Origin: Ottelia alismoides
Lineage: Eukaryota > Streptophyta > Magnoliopsida > Alismatales > Hydrocharitaceae
Assembly (NCBI GenBank): GCA_037367405.1
Contig: JAZKJV010003124.1
Span: 434,001-498,000, forward strand
DNA: 64,000 nucleotides
Direction of reading: 5' to 3'
Shown: in pieces, positions 47,700 to 61,178 of the stretch
Position numbering within the stretch: position 1 is the first letter of the stretch
Layout of the letters: every line of letters begins with the position of its first letter
Made by a program: the position numbers and the translations under genes
The notes under the pieces: generated by a model
Told to the model about the DNA's origin: nothing
Database searches by the model: none
What the model saw: only the letters and a program-made list of their open reading frames with translations

Positions 47700-49010
47700 G
47701 TGGGGTGAGTCAGGGTGTTAATCAGAGCGGTAGTGTAGGTAAAACGAAGCTTCGACCAGTTGGTCGGAGCAAGGGAATGTCAATGGTGTAATGTGGGGAG
47801 ATTGGATTGAATGGATGAATACGAAGGATAGATGTGATACCTGAAGGTTCAGAGGGGGTCCTCGCTACGACGGGAGGGGAGGTTATACGCGACGGAGGAC
47901 TTCGGCCACGTTGGTGAGCTGCGACTTTAAGCCACCAAACTGCACTCCAACAGCTTCTCCAAGCTGTTATCACTCGTCTAGAGCTATCTAGGGGTGAAGG
48001 AAAAGGCAAGGCACGAGCGTCCGCTCAATGGAGGCGGAGGCGAGATTTTATAGGCAACTCTACAGCCTGGAAAGATCGGGCAAGAGCGTGCAACCCTAGG
48101 AAGATATGTGCCTTCCTAGGGATCCTCGAGGTTCACGGATCCTAGGAGGAGGCTCACGCAAAAAATCGGGGGATGAGGCGGCCAGAGTCGGGCAGGGAAA
48201 TAGGGAGAAGAAGGTCTAGCGAGCACGAACCGGGTTTGACCTGGCTGGAAGGGAGGGTTGACCGAGGTCAACGAAAGTCCCTAGACCAATCATAAAATCG
48301 GAATATACAAAATAATTAGAAAATCAATAAAAAATAGTAAATGAATTCAAAATAAAAAATATATAAATAAAAAATATATAAAATAAAAAAACGTTTATTA
48401 TTTTTCAAAAAAATCAGTGTTTTTAAATTATGTTTGTGAAAAATAAACGAATGTATATACAATATATAACATTATATACAGATATAATATATATGTAATA
48501 TGTACAAGTATTTTTTATTTTATTATTTTTACACAAATACCCTAAATTTATATTTTATTTATTTACAATATAATTTTAAGAGTAAAAAATAATTTTTTAT
48601 TTTATTTTTATTATTTAATTAAAGGTATATATTAAATAGTGAGTGTAAAATGTACATGTGTATTTTATACGAGGGATAGAGGCTTTTATTTTTATTTTTA
48701 TTTTATTTTTTTTGATTTTATTTTCTTTTTATATTACTTCTAGAAATATATACAAGGGTGTGAACAGAATAATTTAATTATATTTATTTTCAAAAAATAA
48801 ATCTATAAATAATATGCATACTACATAGTGAGCACCATCTCTCTCTACTTATTTTATTTTGCAATCATGTCAAGTCTTGATCTTCTCTTGGGGTTTGGAT
48901 CACTCTGTATTTATTCGAAATACATCATTCTTTTCTTTTATTCCTTTTTTTTGCAAAAAATGCATGCTAAATATGTAATGTTAACACAAGCATGTAATTT
49001 ATTAAGTTAA
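47700..49010 (+). mobile_element. Fragment related to the 3.8-kb LTR-like insertion
   Basis: Has the same zoned order as 43860-45420: a GC-rich part, a GGGTTGACCGAGGTCAAC-like stretch matching GTTGACTGGGGTCAAC at 44272, a shared AATCAATAAAAAATAG stretch (48320), then AT-rich DNA with TATAATATATATGTA-type steps and a CATGCATG/ATGCATGCTAA end. Both ends are unclear. It follows the point where element 2 loses homology (about 47645), so it may mark the event that removed element 2's 5' LTR. Confidence 0.5.
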
Positions 49011-49985
49011 TATATTAACATGTATTCACATGATTTTTGCCGTGAAAAAGAGCTAAGATAAAAGAATAAAGAGTGAGAATTCATCACACTCCAGATATTT
49101 GATTTCGCACCTAGCCTTTCTTATGCTTTGATCTCTTCCTTTATCATTTATGAATGGATATTTTCTTCTCATTTCATATAGAACACCAACTTTGACAGCC
49201 TCCAATGAAACCACTCCACTAGGTGCATATTCTTCAGAAATAGTAAGTATATACATGACATATTGGCGGTGATGTACTCCATCTTATTAATCATATGGGA
49301 TCTAATACCACTTACTGATGTTTGATTCTCCATATAGTTCGAATTGAAGAAAACACAAGGTTGATAAGAACATGTCTGGTATGTCAAATTTAAAGCAAAC
49401 ACACCTAAGTATAAATCTAATCATCATAAAGTCAATCATAGGTGGATGTAGAGTTTTACATGGAAAATTACAAAAAAGGGAGTGAAAAGTTACAAGATCG
49501 ATCGCAATCCAAAGTCAAGTACTATAATTGTATTAAACTTATGCGAGTCTTACATAAAGCATACCTTTTATATGATTCTATAAGTCACCAAATAATAAAA
49601 AAAATTAAAGATGAGATATGTCAACAAGTTGATATCTTTGTTGCGGTATGCATGGATTTCTTTCTCTCTCTCCTCCTTCCCTTTCCATCCTCTCTCCTCG
49701 ATTTCTTTCTTGTGTTGTACGAATTTGTGAGAACTTATGATGACTTGTATTAGCTTGCATCATGTCCTTCCTATTTATAGAATATTGTGAGGTGTGTGCA
49801 TCCATAAAAAAATCTTGATATTAAAAGAATCTTATCAATCAATTAAGGAAATAATCAAAGAATAAGGAAAATCTCATTAATTAATCCAAAAATTAGGAGA
49901 ATCTCATCAATCAATGGAAGGATATATGAGATTCACCAACCATTTCAGTTTAATGAATGCAAATAAAAAAATTAGATATCAATTC
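49011..49985. other. Unassigned DNA with a possible minus-strand promoter
   Basis: On the minus strand, CTATAAATAGG near 49768-49778 is a good TATA box followed by a purine-rich leader. Further down, GTGGTATTAGATCCC (about 49294-49308) is a decayed likeness of a tRNA-Met primer site, and short frames follow (49053-49256, 49169-49402). This could be the start of a decayed minus-strand retroelement or a gene remnant; I recognise no protein. The plus-strand 103-codon ORF at 49442-49753 looks like chance. Confidence 0.25.
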
Positions 49986-49989
49986 AGTC

Positions 49990-51020
49990 AAAAAATAAGT
50001 TCCCAATGGCGTCCCTTCCCTCCCTCCCCCAACCCACCAAACCTAACAAGCCAAAACCCTAACACTGCCGTCCACTTCCGCCCACCGCCACCTCCCCTTC
50101 AGCCCCCCTTTCTCCTCCTGGAGGAGCGGGTGATTCCATTCTAGCCACCTTCTCGGCCACCCCTCAGAACCCATCCCCCCCAATCACATACCAACAGACT
50201 CCTGTCATCCGCACCCATTACCCCAAAACCCCCTCAGCCTTCCGGAGAGCGTCAGGCCATCCTGGCATGACATATGTGGTGTAAATCAAAACCAATTGCC
50301 GCCGTCACGAAGAATGACCTTCTCACCCCTGGTCCTTGTGAACGAGGAGGAGGTTGCTTTTATCGACGAAGCCGACGCTGGCGTTCTCAATCGCATGTGG
50401 GAACATGTTGGTGTTCTATGTCCTCGGTAAGAGGTCATTTCTTAAGCACCTTTGGAACTTCACCAATAAGGTCTGGAATCCCTCAGGAGAGGTGAAATTG
50501 TTTCCTCGTCGAAATGGTTTCTTCTATCTCAAACTCTCTTGTGAGGACTGCCAGAGAATACACTTTGACGGGCTGTGGTTGTTTCATGATAGATTCATTC
50601 CTACCAGGTGTTGGGAGACTGGTGCTTGCTTGTAACGCGGCCTACTGGCCGAGATCCCGGTATGGGTCCGCTTCCACGGGCTTAGCCTATGCTACTCGAC
50701 GGACCTCATCCTCAACAAGATCACAAGCCTCATTGGTACCCCCCTCTTCATGGATGCCGCAACGACCGCGAGCTAACGTGATGGGTATGCAAGATGCTGC
50801 ATATCCATCCATGCCGCAAAATGCATTCTCCATGCGGTCCCCCTGCTCTTCTTCTATGGAAAGAGGGAGATTATCGATGTGGAGTTAAAAAGGCAACCGC
50901 CAAAGTGTACCCATTATGTCTCATTCGGTCATGCCACGAATTCATGCCCCTTCTACAACAAGCCCACGATCCTTTCACCCTCAAGCAAGGGGGTCTCCTT
51001 CGAGGGTGAATAAGGAATAC
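49990..51020 (+). pseudogene. L1-type LINE ORF1 (DUF4283 plus zinc knuckle), broken
   Basis: ORF1 proteins of plant L1 elements bind the LINE RNA. After a proline-rich N-terminal part (about 50030-50230) come the DUF4283 motifs: MLVFYVLGKRSFLKHLW (from 50405), GFFYLKLSC, then after a frame change IPVWVRFHGLSLCY and LIGTPLFMDAAT. The zinc knuckle region near 50900-50950 reads KCTHYVSFGHATNSCP, so the second Cys of the family's CX2C is lost. Stops and at least two frame changes are present. The first ATG is unclear, so the start is approximate. Confidence 0.75.
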
Positions 51021-51574
51021 AATATGATGGCCTACCCCATGTGATGGCACCAACAATCAACAGGTGCGCTCCACTCGGGGAGCTCACCTCGGGAGGAAAG
51101 ACCCAACAACGGAGATTGACTGTTGCGCACCTGTGGAAGATCGGCGTGCATTGGAGGTCGAACGTTGTGTAGGGGAGGTGGATGTATGGCCCCAATAGGA
51201 GTGCTTCCCTCCCAAATCCCCTAAGAAGGGAACAACTCATGGTAAAACTTTATTGCCTTTCCGTATGGCCATAGGTCTTTTCTCCACAGAAAAATTGTGG
51301 TACCTTGTAAACAAGGATAGTCCTCGAAACCGGGGTTTGAAAGGCACGGGATAGACCTAAATAGTCCCTCCAAGGATAGCGAGGGAGGGGCGACAAACTC
51401 AGCGCTTGAAGTCCAATTAGAAGAGGGTACCTTACCAGCGGCTGACAGCAGCCTCTCCCTGATTGCCATGGTGACGACCAACCCAGCTTGGTAGATCACA
51501 TCCCACAAAAAGAGGCGACCCCAAATGGCCCGCCCCGAGAGTAATGGGCCTTTGGCCCCTCCAAATTTACTGGT

Positions 51575-53426
51575 ATAATGTTAGTGGCAGTCTTTAACTC
51601 CCGCATGCTAAATAGATCTCGTAAACTGAAGTCCCTCTTGGGGGAACTCGTAAACAAGGAGGCCTCTATCATCGGCCTGGTAGAGACTAAAATCAGGCCG
51701 AAAGCAAGAATGCGCTTTACGGCCAATGGGTGGTCTTTATTACATAATGATACACCACTGGGACATGTCTACGTCTTATGGAATGCCTCTAGCTGGAGTT
51801 GAACTACTTTGGGAGTGTCCTCCCAAGCTATCACACTCAGGTTCTCCAATCATGGGGGCTTGTCCATCGCCATCTCAGTTATTTATGGCTCCAACGTCTT
51901 GGCAGAGCGTAGGGAGCTCTGGGCGCATCTACACCAAACATCTAACCTAATAAATACTCAGTGGCTCATAATGGGTGATTTCATCGTGGTCAGGTTCAGC
52001 CACGAAAAAGTAGGAGGTTGTCCTCTGCAGCAAGAAGCAATGGAGGATTCCATTGTTTGCATTGACCGTTGCAGTCTCCTTGATTTGAGCTCCTGCGGGA
52101 ACTTGTGGTCCTAGACAAACTCATCAATTGGCCTAGCCAGAATCACAGCTAGGCTGGATCGCAGTCTTGTCAATGAGGCTTGGCTCGTCGCCTTCCCGAA
52201 CTCATAGTGCTCCTACTCTCCCCTCCATTCGAGCGACCACCACATGCTCTTCGTGGAGCTTGCCCGCCCCCCAGCCTGGCCAAAGCTTTCCATTTCTTAT
52301 TGGTTGTGGCACCCGGGATATGAAGATATTGTCACTGGTGCCTAGAGCTCGACCGTTTCATACAACTCCCTTTACCGTGTGGCCCGCAAGCTTAAAAATG
52401 TAAAGGGATGACCCTGGGATGACGTACTTGCGCACCTCGATAAAGTCACAAAGGACTATCTCGAGGGCCTTGAGAGGGACATTGAATCAGCTTGGAAGCA
52501 GAAGAGTCGGGTTGATTGGTTTAAGTTTAGGGACATGAACACAAAGTTCTTCCATCTTTCGACTAAGGTCCGCAACAACAGGAACAATATTTCATCCCTT
52601 ATTGATGGGCTCGAGAGGGTCATTGACAAGCCAAAGGAGGTTTCCGACAATGCATTAAATTACTTCATGGACCTCTTAGGCCCGTACTTGCCTCACCCCC
52701 TAGGGAGGCCTACCGCTGCCAAAGCACACCCTTACCGTGCACGCCAACGACTGGCTCATGAGGACGTTCATGTAGGATGAAATATGGGACCATTAAAGTC
52801 GATCCATTCTAATAAGGCATTGGGGCATGACGGCTTCAACTCGCGGTTCTTCAAAAGGCATTGGCACTTGCTAAAGGGGATATCTGCAATGCATTGGCTT
52901 TCCTTCATAGAGGCGGGAGCATGGTCAGGGAGCTCAACCACACCTTCCTTACCATGGTGCCTAAGTCCCCCTCACTAATGGGGATGAATGAGTACCATCC
53001 CATCTCTTGTTGCAATGTCATTTATAAAATCTTCTCTAAGGTGATTGCATCTCGCTTGGTAGAGGTCCTACCTCTTCTCATCTCCCTCAACCAAACTGCA
53101 TTTATCAAGGGTCAAGTGATTGGGGACAATATCAGGCTGGCCCAGGAACTCTTGTGGGGCTTTAACAGAAGATAGAGCATAAGCAATGTCCTGCCTAAAG
53201 ATTGACCTGACTAAGGCATTTGACTCCATTGAGCACCCCTTTCTCATGGAGGCCATGAAGGCTATGGGATTCAATGACAAGTGGATCGACTGGATTTAAA
53301 ACTGTATTGCCACCACCTCCTACTCCATCCTCCTTAATGGGTCCTCGCATGGTTTCTTCAGGGGAACTCGTGGGCTTAGACCGAGGGACCCTCTAAGCCC
53401 ACTACTATTTGCTATTGGACTGGAAT
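51575..53426 (+). pseudogene. L1-type LINE ORF2: endonuclease and N-terminal RT, broken
   Basis: ORF2 nicks target DNA and reverse-transcribes the LINE RNA. The AP-endonuclease is seen from 51578: NSRMLN, LVETK with the catalytic Glu, then MGDF, LDRSLVNEAW and the SDHH motif near 52230. RT follows: NTKFFH, KALGHDGFNSRFFK, the PISCCNVIYKIFSKVIASRL motif, FIKGQ, DLTKAFDS, and RGLRPRDPLSPLLF (family RGLRQGDPLSP). Several stops and frame changes occur. At 53426 it is cut by element 3, before the catalytic FADD box. The C-terminal end of a LINE reappears at 63657 in the same orientation. Confidence 0.85.
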
Positions 53427-55800
53427 CTCTGTACAATTAGGGTTATGTACCATGGCTGTCTTAATGATCATACAGCTGTTGATTCAATTATTGAATCATA
53501 GAGGCTGGTGTTTGGATGAATATCTAAAGAGTTAGATTGAGGACTCATCAAGCACCGTCAAATGATTGTTAAGATGTGATCTCCAGCCTGAGTAGGAGAT
53601 GGCAATCCTTTTCTCACATAGGCTGATATCTGACCGACCTCTTGATGCAGGTCCTCTGCATAGGAATAGAGATTCGGAGGTGTCGGATTAGTTAGGTCAA
53701 AGAGTTGACTTAACGAGATCGAGATAACCTAAGTCCTATGTTGAATGCTGTCACAGCATAGGCACGCATCCTCTGACCGGAGACAGATGTATTGCTATAT
53801 GTCTGAGTATGTACATTTGACAGACCAATAGGTTGATGACCTAACCAAGGTCTATACACCAATGCGTTGGTGTGCATATAAGGGCATATGAGTAATACGA
53901 TCTCTCAAAGGAATCATACAGGTTCACTACTGAACCGGAAGACATGAGCTCACTCATGAGATATTGGGAGGAATCAAATTCCGTGCACGGTCGTCTCGCT
54001 TTGGAAGCTTGACTGAATTTGTAGGATTGATATATACTTTTGGAAAGTATATGATCAAGACCTAGGTATGATATATGCTTTTGGAAAGTATATGATCGAT
54101 ACCAAATCCCAATGATCAAATGAGAAACCTAGTGATCAAACCCTGAAGAAGACAGTATAAAATTGATCTTGATCTTCGGGTTGACCATGGGTCTTCCAGT
54201 ATGCAGGATGTACAGGTATTGGGAATACCTGAAGGGTGATGTGATCATAAACGATTGTATATCCATGACGCTTCCATTCCGAGGGAGTGATGAAACAGGT
54301 CTGGATTTTAGTGACTCCTTTCAGTAGAGAAGCGATCCGATCTTAGTCCAAGTGATGGACATTGGTCTGAATGAGATTCAGATTCAATGAGAAAATTGGA
54401 TTTGCGGTCTTTTAATCAAGCATCTGTGGGAGGTTCGTACGATCTGGATTTGAGACGAGATCTCAACATCCAAGTCATATACGTGGAATAATACAATCGC
54501 CCTGTCCTTATCTCCAAGTATCTGCGGAGAAAGCACATTATTCTTGAAAGGGTTCAAGAATAATTCTTTTGATGAAATATCCAAGCAAGGACTTGATGAT
54601 TAAATGAGATTTAATTATCAAGCTTAAATATGAATATGATTCATATTGTGAAAATGATTATCTAAGATAATTAAATGGGATTTAATTATCAAGGATTAAG
54701 AGAATGTGGATAATACTATCCATGATATATGTGTATTATAAATATGATTTATAATATGTATATATAAGAGAGAGAATTTATGTAAATAGCATTTGTTAAT
54801 TAATAATGTGAATTGGATTCACATTTGTTAATTAATTGAAAATGCAATTTACAAATTAGTTTGGGTTGTGAATATGATTCACATAATATTCAATGGCAAG
54901 AATGAAATATTCACAAATTAATTTGGAATTAATTTAGTGAATATTTATTGTGATTAATTAAGAATAATAGAATAAATAAAATGGAGATAATAACCACTAT
55001 CATGGGTGGCGTCACCCATGAATTGTTCATGGGTGACGCCCCCCCCTTTTTAGGAGAGTGGTTAACTCCATCTCATTTATCATGTTATCTCTTAGTTAAT
55101 TAATATTTAAATTGATGTTGTTGGTTTTAACCAACAACAAATCATAGCCATTGATTTATCATGGACCAAGCATAGCCCTTGGATCCATGTGTCCCATGGA
55201 TTGAGATCCATTGGATCCTAAACTAATATAAATAGAGGGCTAGGGTAGCCTTCCATGGTACATCATTAAGAGTTGTACAAGGTGACAACTCTCTCTCTCT
55301 CTCTTTCTCATTCTCGCCCTCTCTTTCTCTTCTCCATTAAGTGGCCGTCCACTTTGTGTTGAGAAAGGAGAGACTCTCGGCTTCTTCTTCGACGACTCGT
55401 GGATCTCCATCTTCTTTGGAGTTTCTTACTCTAAAGGAAGACGACGGATTTCGTTTGACGAAATCGGGGGAGCCATCGCTTGGATCTTCATCGAGGATTG
55501 CGGGAAGGAACGTGACTCATCATCGCGCCCGCAAGTGCGTTCTTCGTGGATCGGACTTAAGATAGGAGGATCTCTAATTTGGGATCTCGCGATCACAACC
55601 ACGCTTCAAGAGGTATTCCTTGTACTTTGTGGTTTGATGAAACGATCTGAGAAGTGTTCTCGTGATCATATGGTTTCATCTTTAAAGTTAAAATTTTAAT
55701 TTCCGCTGCATCTAGCGACTAGTGCGACTAGTTGCTCCGATTGCATACGATGCGATCGACACGCTTCCGTGATGCGCTTAAGGATACTCAATATCCTTCA
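53427..55800 (+). repeat. 5' LTR of element 3, lacking its first 103 bp
   Basis: Begins at CTCTGTACAATTAGG, which equals 61282 onward of the 3' LTR. U3 hairpin GGCGTCACCCATGAA / TTCATGGGTGACGCC (55008-55022 and 55026-55040). TATA box 55227-55234. Confidence 0.9.
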
Positions 55801-55802
55801 AG
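55714..55802 (+). other. U5 stem-loop array of element 3
   Basis: SL1 55714-55736: AGCGACTAGT, loop GCG, ACTAGTTGCT, one G-U. SL2 55739-55757: GATTGCAT, loop ACG, ATGCGATC, one U-G. SL3 55760-55771: CACG, loop CTTC, CGTG. SL4 55777-55802: CTTAAGGATA with TATCCTTCAAG, one bulge, across the LTR end. Same order and loop sizes as in element 1, with different stem bases. Confidence 0.75.
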
Positions 55803-55814
55803 TGGTATCAGAGC
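55803..55814 (+). other. Primer binding site of element 3
   Basis: TGGTATCAGAGC, perfect initiator tRNA-Met type, two bases after the LTR. Confidence 0.9.
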
Positions 55815-58800
55815 CATAGGTTGAATAAGGTTTTGGATATGATCCATAGACCTTAGACGATTTGGTTCTTGAAAGGGTTGCGAAATTTTTACTGCATTTC
55901 AATTTTCGCACCTCTGTCTAATTGAATTTTTCGGCTCTGTTTAAAATGTTTAAACACGAAATTTTCAATTGGATTTTATTCCCCATTAAACAAGGAAACC
56001 ATAGGACTTGAGTTTACTAAATTTGGACTTCATTTGCTCAAGATATGGCTTTTTGAATATGACTATATTCACTGTTGCGGGAACTGCGGATTTGAACGTA
56101 ATTAATAAGATGATTACGGTTTTAATCCGCCTTGAAATGCGTGAATTATCACTTGGGTTCTTTAATAAATCAAATAGGAAATCTTTGGAAACTGAGTTTG
56201 CATTTTTTGGATTTAAATTGATTAAGATAAGTTAATTTTAGTGATTGGGGGTCACTGCTGGAAATTAACAATTTCTTGATCTTGAACCTTGTGATATGTC
56301 ATTCAATTATCATGATGAAAATTAATTGTTAATTTTCTGGAATAATTAGTGATAAATATTTGTGAAATATTTAAAGAAATAATTATTTCATTGAATGACA
56401 TTTGCCTAAACCACAATGATAAGATATTAGATCTTGATCATTGGTTCATCAACAAACATTACTTTCATGAAAACCATAGTTAATCCTACAATTGTTGTAG
56501 GACAACTTTTACATGAAAAACCCTTTTGCTTGAATAGGATTGGGGATTTGTCTAGCAAATCTCCTTATAATCAAAAATGTATGTTTTGATTTATATTTAT
56601 GGTATAATTTCGGTTGAAAAACCGATGAACATCTCAAAGTACATGATGGTCTATCTGGTATTATCCTTTCCCGAGGCGGATGTGGTGCCTAGTCGGAGAG
56701 CATTGGGGTCGCGGGTTGCAACGTATGTGGTCCGTCCCACTCTCGTCGGTACTGGCCATTACAGCGGGTAGGGACTGTATAATACCGGAGACAGACAATG
56801 TGTATTTTTCTAATTATTAAAATTCGAATAATACGTATTTTGAGATAATACCTACTATTCAAGTAAAAGACATGTTTGTTGATTGATGATTGGATTAATG
56901 ATTAATTTAATATGATTAAATTAATTATATCCAATAAACACTCTATTTTGAATAGATGTGTATTTCCCTTGGAAGAATTAATTATGTGAATATGATTCAC
57001 GATAATTAATTACAATTTGAATATGAGGTGGAGGATCACATAAGTGACATCCATGGTCTCCCGTCAAGGCAAAGGATTTCGTCGCCAGTTGTTGTGTATA
57101 GGAGACGCCTGTCCGAAGTGACAGATCCTGTACATGATTTAATTGGATCGGGTTCTTTGCTTCTCGAAAGAGTAAGGCCGTATACGTAGTGACCCCAATA
57201 TCGGGTCCTCAAATTATTGGGGCGATATTAGATTGCGTATAGCGAGTATTAAGCCTGTTGACAGTTGGTTCAATTAATGACGGGTCAACATTGCCTTAGG
57301 GGTGGTGGGCCCGGGTGTTAAAGACCGAATTGGGAAATGCAAGTTGGACTTGCAAGGCGGAATGTGTTCCCGCTTCTTTTTATCTGAGTTGTAGGTTCTC
57401 ATATTATTGGGATGCGACAAAGATAGGAAAGGAGATCCCAGATCTTGCTTGAGATATATTGGTAAGAATATCTCTTACATTGAAAGTGATTAAGGGAATG
57501 AACTTTCAATGTTGACAAGGCAAGACAACTTTGATATAAAAATTCCTAAATCAAAGTAAAACATGTATATATATAATATATATACCTTTATGCAAATTTC
57601 TTATTTCAGATAATCCTTCATTAAACCCACTCAATGTTATACTCAATGATAACCAGTAAAAATATCTTGGATTGGACTCATGATCCAGATATTGTACTTG
57701 CAGTTGGACACATAATGTATGTGGTTGCAATGTGCAAGTTTCCTCAACATAATGAGGACTGACAATTAAATAAGACAATAAGACATCACCTTAGGGTTTG
57801 TATGTCTCTATGTTCTTGATCCTTCATCGAGTGTACTTTAGAAGTCACATGTCGATGGTGATCGTAATTGTCGAATAATCCTTATAAAATAAAAGAAGAT
57901 ATTTTGGCATGCATATGTGCTGGAGACATTTAATCTTGAATGACATGGTTCTCTGCATTATGTAGAATGGTAGCTCGAAAGAGATGATGTATTCAAAATG
58001 TTTGAATACCTACCTGAACCTAAGTCTCCAAGAGTTAAGATGTATGTAGATATGATGAGTGTCATCATTCTACTGTCTATACTCTAGTCATTCATGAAGC
58101 TTCATAATAATCATTTTGAATGAATTTAATGAAGCATGTATAAATGTTGAAATGCTCTTACATTAAATTCTTTTGAATTTAACATAAGAGATCCTTAGTC
58201 TTAAGCAATGGTTGTTTATAGATTAAGAGAGCGCAGTGGAAGCATGGGTCGGACCCAAGTAAGAAGGAAAGTCAAAGAGTTGACCTACTTCTGTGACTTC
58301 CATATGACATCCAAAGAGTTGGATGAATGCCAATACTGCAATAAGTTGATGTGTTGATAGTATGACTATCAAGTCTGTCTAAATTCCTTAGTGAAGGACT
58401 CAGATAGAGCATCAGAATAATCTACATAAATCATTGACTCTGACTTTCTTATTTCATAAGATAAAGTCTGACAATTGTATCCCAATCTTCTAATGACAAT
58501 TGCAATTGGTTGCATATACATATTAGAAGATTAGAAATTTGATCTTAAGGTTTAGTAGTCATCTACATGGATATTGCTGTAATTGTTGCAGCAGTCTCTG
58601 TTGGATAGATGGACTTCATATTCTCAGTGGGAGAGCCCTTAGTCTTAGAGAATGTCTCTATGACCTAGATATTAGAATACCCCATTGTTTGTTTCTAAAT
58701 GTTGGAAATAAACATGAATTCTGAGATGGAACTATCATAAAAGGTTATGATGGATTTATTTCAGATAGTAATCTAACATCTAGTGGACTCCACAAAATTA

Positions 58801-58887
58801 GAAAATTAATGAATGGTTCATTAAGATTTCTAATACTGAAAATCAAACCTTATAAGATCAATAGGAGGATGAAGATCATTTGACAAT
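55815..58887 (+). other. Noncoding 5' half of element 3 internal region
   Basis: Collinear with element 1 (7641-10831); no gag recognised. It contains the conserved islands at 56668-56775 and 57028-57440, about 94 percent identical to element 1 by eye, while AT-rich DNA between them is clearly less similar. Confidence 0.7.
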
Positions 58888-60800
58888 GATCTGGCATCAA
58901 GCCTTGGACATTTATCTGTTGATTTGATCAATAGACTAGTAAGATACGAAACTTTAGAATGTCTAAAATTTCAAATCTTACATGCTTGTGAATATTGTAT
59001 TCAAAGTAAAATGTCCAATACACCCTTCTCTAGGAATGGTGTTAGATGTCGAGGTATTCAAGATCTCATACATATTGATGTATGTAGATCATCTATATCA
59101 TAATAAACATTATGGATATGTGATATCTATTAATGATTATGTATGATATGAGATTTCTTCTCTTCACCTGAGAAACCTTTGAAATGTTCAAAGATTTCAC
59201 AATTTTGGTTTAGAACCAAAATTTGAAGGAAGAATAAATGAATTTGATCTAACCAAGGTAGCAAGTACCTATTAGATAAAATTCAAAGAATACCTTATAG
59301 AGATATGAATATCATTTCTATCTCACTCCTCCTGGTAAACCTGAACTCAATAGAGTTGTAGGGAGATACAATTGGATCATGTGTGACATGATTTGATCAA
59401 TGATGAATTTTAGCATAATTATCCTTAGTTTCCTGGTATATATGTGTAGTAGAGACTACAATATATATCCTTAATAAGGTTCCATGGATGTAAGCTGGAA
59501 TCTAGCACTTGAGAGTGCTACTTCATTAGGAAAATAAAGTATGGTATTGGATACCTACTTTATGACCTTGAGATTCTTAAAAGATCTCATCTCTGAGAAT
59601 GTGATTCTTGGAGGATTGAGACTCTTGAGAATCAAGATGAAAATGAAGTAAAGGAACTCATTTAATCTTGAGAAGATAATGAGGCTCCTGAAATCGGAAA
59701 CTAAAAGGACAGTTAAAGATGAAACATTAATACCTCTTCAAATGAGTTTGAAGATGTATTCCATGTGTCGATTAAGTCTGACAATGATCGGAGTTCATGT
59801 GATGAAGCTCCTAAGGATCATGACATGGAATGATGGATATTAGCAATAAAGTCTAAAGTAGACTTCATATACAAGTGTTGTATATGGACCCTTGAGGATC
59901 CACCTATAAGGGTTAGACCTGTTAAGGTGTAAATGGATCTTCAAGAAGAGAGGGAACCTGATGAGAAGGTGGAGACCTTCAAATCTCGGTTCGTAGCCAT
60001 AAGCTACACATCGGAAGAGAAGACATTGCTTGCGATGAGACTTGCTCTTCGGTAACCATGCTTGAACTCATCAGAATATTGCTAACCTTAGCTACACAAC
60101 TTGACTATTGCATCTTCAAGATGTAATTCAAGATTGCATTCCTCTTAAGAATACCTCTCTGAGGATATTCACATGAAGTAGCCCCAGGGCTTCATGATCG
60201 GGGAAATTAAGATGTGAAAGCTAAAGAAATCCATCTATGGACTCAAATAAGCTTCTTGTTGTTGGAACATAAGATTTGATGAAATTATAAATGTTATGAT
60301 TTCAAATAGAATCTTGATGAACCATGTGAAGCTTAGTGGGAGTGTCATTGTGTTCATCGTGCTAAATGTAGATAATATCCTAATCATTTGAAATGATATA
60401 AGGATGATAATAAGTGTTTTATAGACTGGCTATTCCATACCTTGAGATATGATCTCAAGAATACCTCTTAGATCTTAGTTCTGAAGTTGTTCAGAATCAA
60501 AGAAAAGAGGGTATTGGGACTGTCACATTTGTAGTACACCTTGGACATATTCCATTCTTGGAAATTCCAAGAAAGTCTTCCTTCCCTTGAGATTTGGTAC
60601 TGACCTATCAAAAGGGATAGCACCTCAATGAGTTGAGGAAGTGAATGCTAAAACTGTTGCAGTTGTGCATCAGTTACGAGAAGCTAAGTGTATGCTTGAT
60701 GTGTACAAAAGCCAGATATCTGCCATGCAGTGGGAGTAGTAAACTGTTACTAATCCTTCTATAGAGATAGAACACTTGATTGCAGTAATAACAATATCTT
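58888..60800 (+). pseudogene. Broken copia pol of element 3
   Basis: The best-preserved copy at the start. A 71-codon open stretch (58888-59100) shows a GAG-pre-integrase and integrase zinc region (LGHLSVDLINRLV, CEYCIQSKMSNTPFS, then IQDLIHIDVC), ending at TAA 59101-59103. Beyond it the 'LLDMVRSMM' region, the RT segment KVETFKSRFVA (about 59970), the YGLK-stop-AS motif (TAA 60248-60250), the NVDN box (60365-60376) and an RNase H lead-in FLPLRFGTDLSKGIAPQ (about 60577) are all recognisable but in different frames with stops. The element could not have moved with its own enzymes. Confidence 0.87.
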
Positions 60801-61165
60801 CAAGAAATTAAGATTTTTAGATGGAAATCTAAAAGGTCTTAACTGCGAATACCGTAGGAGATAGTGATCTCCAGGAATAAGGGTATTCTGATAAGGATTA
60901 TGGAAATACTGGTTATAATAGTTATTAAGCAATAGTGTCAAAGACACTATAACTGCTTTGACTAGATTGAGTATTAGTTGCATTAGATGCAACATTCGCA
61001 TTGGATGCGAGCACTGTTACCTAGGGATATGCAAGTGCCGTAAAAGGACTTGGCATAGTCTTTTGGGAACAGAGTGACTGATCAGCTTACCTAGCTATTT
61101 CTAAATAGCCTATGATTGTCACATGAGTGTGAGTTTAAATGATTAGCCCATTAATGGCTCTTTGG

Positions 61166-61178
61166 GCTAGTGGGAGAT
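61166..61178 (+). other. Polypurine tract of element 3
   Basis: GGCTAGTGGGAGAT immediately before the 3' LTR; typical copia form. Confidence 0.8.

Noticed and set aside
49442..49753. 103-codon plus-strand ORF
   Set aside because: Low-complexity end, no motif, no start context, in a region with contrary promoter signals.
55341..55565. ORFs of 60-130 codons in the GC-rich leader of each copia-like LTR (also 7012-7410, 7154-7465, 15131-15503, 47120-47338, 63197-63421, and 32203-32409 on the minus strand)
   Set aside because: The aligned copies use different frames, the element 3 frame begins at GTG rather than ATG, and similarity follows the DNA, not a protein. They are leader sequence, not genes.
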